Source: an uncultured Tissierellia bacterium (GTDB taxonomy: Bacteria; Bacillota; Clostridia; Tissierellales; Peptoniphilaceae). From it: a stretch of 7,268 bases of DNA. Below the pieces are notes generated by a model that was given only the letters and a program-made list of their open reading frames with translations, was not told where the DNA came from and did no database searches. Made by a program: the position numbers and the translations under genes. Location: NCBI GenBank assembly GCA_947278105.1, contig CAMYOR010000048.1:1-7268 (forward strand), given 5' to 3'. Numbering within the stretch: position 1 is the stretch's first letter; every line of letters starts with the position of its first letter. Positions 5,520 to 7,268 of the stretch are shown here, one piece after another.

Positions 5520-6299
5520 ATGCTTAAGCTTTCACATATCGACAAGACCTTTGACCCGGGGACGGTCAATGAAATGCAGGTATTTGAGGACTTTAATCTG
5601 ACCGTGGAAGCGGGGGAATTTATATCCATTATCGGCTCCAACGGGTCCGGCAAGACCTCCCTGCTCAATATGATTTGCGGGGCCTCCGCGCCGGATTCCG
5701 GGACCATTGAGCTGGATGGGAAAAATCTTTTGAAAATTCCGGAACACAAGCGCTATCAAAGCGTTGGCCGGGTTTTTCAGGACCCCTCTCTGGGGACCTG
5801 CCCAAAAATGACGGTATTGGAAAACCTCTCCATGGCGGATAATAAGGGAAAGCCTTGGAATTTGACCTGGGGCATTCAAAAGGATCGGATTGACTTTTAC
5901 CGAACCGCCCTTTCAGCCTTTGGCCTGGGCCTGGAAAATAAGCTCAATGACCGGGTTTCGACTCTTTCCGGCGGCCAGCGTCAATCCATTGCCCTTTTAA
6001 TGACGACAATGACCCCTATTTCCTTTCTCATCTTAGATGAGCACACGGCCGCCCTGGATCCTAAAACTGCGGATATTATCATGCGTTTTACCGATGAGAT
6101 TGTCCGGGAGAAAAAGCTGACGGCCCTGATGATCACCCATAACCTCAACTATGCCCTCCAGTATGGAGACCGGCTTTTGATGATGCACGAGGGGGAGATT
6201 GTCTTGGATAAGAGAGGGGAAGAGAAGAAAAAAACCTCCCTCCAGGAGCTTTTGGATCAGTTTGACAAAATTTCTATTGAAAAGGGCAATGATATTTAA
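5520..6299 (+). CDS. trpZ: Tryptophan ABC transporter ATP-binding protein TrpZ
   Basis: A 259-residue cytoplasmic ATPase that powers the TrpXYZ importer. All motifs are intact: Walker A GSNGSGKT (39-46), Q-loop Q87 in RVFQDPS, signature LSGGQRQ (149-155), Walker B FLILDE (169-174) followed by HTAALDP (175-181), and switch histidine H207 in MITHN. The H after DE, in place of the commoner P, is usual for this subfamily as I know it. The ribosome binding site AAAGGAG (5504-5510) overlaps the end of trpY, and the intergenic gap is four bases. A terminator follows within 30 bases. The role is inferred from position behind trpXY; the ATPase itself carries no substrate information. Confidence 0.92.
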   Translation: MLKLSHIDKTFDPGTVNEMQVFEDFNLTVEAGEFISIIGSNGSGKTSLLNMICGASAPDSGTIELDGKNLLKIPEHKRYQSVGRVFQDPSLGTCPKMTVLENLSMADNKGKPWNLTWGIQKDRIDFYRTALSAFGLGLENKLNDRVSTLSGGQRQSIALLMTTMTPISFLILDEHTAALDPKTADIIMRFTDEIVREKKLTALMITHNLNYALQYGDRLLMMHEGEIVLDKRGEEKKKTSLQELLDQFDKISIEKGNDI

Positions 6300-6326
6300 T
6301 ATTTCCCAGGATTCCTATAGAAAAAT

Positions 6327-6375
6327 AGGGCCGAAACAAGTAAGATGAAGGAGAGTTTCGGCTCTTTTTTTATTT
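6327..6375 (+). terminator. Intrinsic terminator after trpZ
   Basis: GCCGAAAC (6330-6337) pairs perfectly with GTTTCGGC (6355-6362). Three further pairs, one of them G-T, extend it outward, around a 17-base loop. The T-rich tract (6363-6375) follows. A second small hairpin CCTAT/ATAGG (6314-6318, 6325-6329) overlaps the base of the stem and would compete for three of its bases. The loop is longer than usual, but the stem and T tract are convincing. Confidence 0.85.
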
Positions 6376-6406
6376 TTATGGATGGTTCTTTTAAAAGTAT
6401 GGATTT

Positions 6407-6412
6407 AGGAGG
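6407..6412 (+). promoter_or_regulatory. Ribosome binding site of the NCS2 permease gene
   Basis: AGGAGG lies four bases before the ATG at 6417. Only about 41 bases separate the end of the terminator T tract from this start, and I see no good -35/-10 pair in them. Confidence 0.85.
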
Positions 6413-6416
6413 CATT

Positions 6417-7268
6417 ATGTTTGAAAACACGTTCAAGCTCAAGGAACACGGAGTGACGGCAAAAAGTGAGTTTACAGCCGGACTTACGACCTTCGTCACC
6501 ATGGCCTATATTTTGGCCGTGAATCCTCAGATTTTAAGTGCGGCGGGAATGCCAGCCGGGGGCGTCTTGATCGCCACCGCCCTGAGTTCCTTTATCGCCT
6601 GCATTTGCATGGCCTTTCTGGCGAACCTGCCCTTTGCCCTGGCTCCGGGGATGGGACTGAATGCCTACTTCACCTATGGGATTGTCATTGGCATGGGCTA
6701 CAGCTGGCAGTTCGCCCTTTTTGCCGTTTTCGTGGAAGGGGTGATCTTTATTCTGCTCAGCCTTACGAACATCCGGGAAGCTATTTTCAACGCCATCCCC
6801 ATGTCCCTAAAACAGGCGATTTCCTGCGGCATTGGTCTTTTCATCGCCTTTATCGGCCTTCAGTCGGCAAAGCTGGTATCGGCGAATCCCGCAACGATTG
6901 TGGCTTTCAGCAAATTTAATGTCGGTTTTCACACGCAAGGGATCACGGCCCTCCTGGCCTTTATCGGCGTTTTACTCATTGCCATCCTCACCCACCGGAA
7001 GGTGAAGGGAGCCATTTTGATTGGCATTTTCACCTCCTGGGTCATCGGCATGATCGCCCAGGCTGCGGGTCTTTATCTCCCCAATCCCGAAGCGGGCTTT
7101 TTCTCCCTCTATCCCCATTGGGCCGCCCCAGACTTTACCAGCTTTGGTCAGATCTTTGCCCAGTGCTTTAAAATTGACTTCTCTTCCGTAAAGCTTCTTG
7201 ATTTTATGGCCATTACCTTTGCCTTCCTCTTCGTCGATATCTTCGATACCATCGGGACTCTGGTTGGT
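6417..7268 (+). CDS. NCS2-family purine (guanine/hypoxanthine or adenine) permease, C-terminus cut off
   Basis: The first 284 residues of a membrane nucleobase importer of the NCS2 family, AzgA/PbuG-like branch. The N-terminus has the typical EFTAGLTTFVTMAYILAVNP (18-37). The conserved block FALAPGMGLNAYF (73-85) is followed by FVEGVIFILLS (105-115), NAIPMSLKQAISCGIGLFIA (125-144) and HRKVKGAILIGI (193-204). The last visible residues, FVDIFDTIGTLVG (272-284), are the family's substrate-binding helix region. Family members are usually 430-450 residues, so about a third is missing beyond the right edge; no frameshift is seen. AGGAGG four bases upstream fixes the start. Which base is carried cannot be told from this part. 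No purine riboswitch consensus is present upstream, although such genes in Firmicutes often have one. Confidence 0.92.
   Translation, partial: MFENTFKLKEHGVTAKSEFTAGLTTFVTMAYILAVNPQILSAAGMPAGGVLIATALSSFIACICMAFLANLPFALAPGMGLNAYFTYGIVIGMGYSWQFALFAVFVEGVIFILLSLTNIREAIFNAIPMSLKQAISCGIGLFIAFIGLQSAKLVSANPATIVAFSKFNVGFHTQGITALLAFIGVLLIAILTHRKVKGAILIGIFTSWVIGMIAQAAGLYLPNPEAGFFSLYPHWAAPDFTSFGQIFAQCFKIDFSSVKLLDFMAITFAFLFVDIFDTIGTLVG

Noticed and set aside
6262..6267. A perfect TTGACA -35 box near the end of trpZ as promoter of the purine permease
   Set aside because: No acceptable -10 lies 16-18 bases downstream, and the trp terminator would stop such a transcript.
6300..6416. A purine riboswitch before the NCS2 permease
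   Set aside because: The conserved core of that aptamer is not visible, and only about 117 bases are available, mostly occupied by the terminator.
6605..6919. A 104-codon plus-strand open frame near the right edge
   Set aside because: It is a shifted frame of the NCS2 permease, which reads cleanly through the same bases in another frame.

Overview
The window looks like one end of an assembled contig from a Gram-positive bacterium of the Firmicutes, probably the Clostridia or Tissierellia side. The reasons are strong AAGGAGG-type ribosome binding sites, intrinsic terminators with long T runs, a T-box leader, and an OpuC-type osmolyte transporter. I cannot name a genus. The first 33 bases are not genomic: they match the Nextera read-2 transposase adapter, including the 19-base Tn5 mosaic end, so the left edge is a library artefact.

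Layout. Bases 34-782 (minus strand) hold most of an OpuCA/OpuBA-like glycine betaine/carnitine/choline ABC transporter ATPase, whose C-terminus runs off the left edge. A gene-free stretch (783-1210) follows, rich in inverted repeats, with a tandem palindromic repeat just before the next gene. Then on the plus strand come a CPBP (CAAX protease/bacteriocin-processing) family membrane protein (1211-2194) and a small protein (2356-2919) joining an N-terminal UBA/TS-N-like domain to a DUF4342 domain, closed by a good terminator.

The centre of the window is a tryptophan-uptake operon. A near-consensus promoter (3068-3095) drives a complete T-box leader (about 3108-3372) with a visible specifier loop, distal Stem I loop, T-box sequence, antiterminator and competing terminator. 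The specifier reads best as TGG (Trp). Downstream are a lipoprotein binding protein (trpX, 3422-4537), a permease (trpY, 4616-5515) and an ATPase (trpZ, 5520-6299). Uncharged tRNA-Trp should stabilise the antiterminator and switch on uptake when tryptophan is short. A terminator follows trpZ, and an NCS2-family purine permease (6417 onward) runs off the right edge.

No mobile element, CRISPR array, tRNA or rRNA is visible. I do not see a clearly undescribed system. The items most worth a second look are the structure-rich 954-1111 region, the UBA-DUF4342 protein and its leader, and the question of how the purine permease is transcribed so close behind a terminator.
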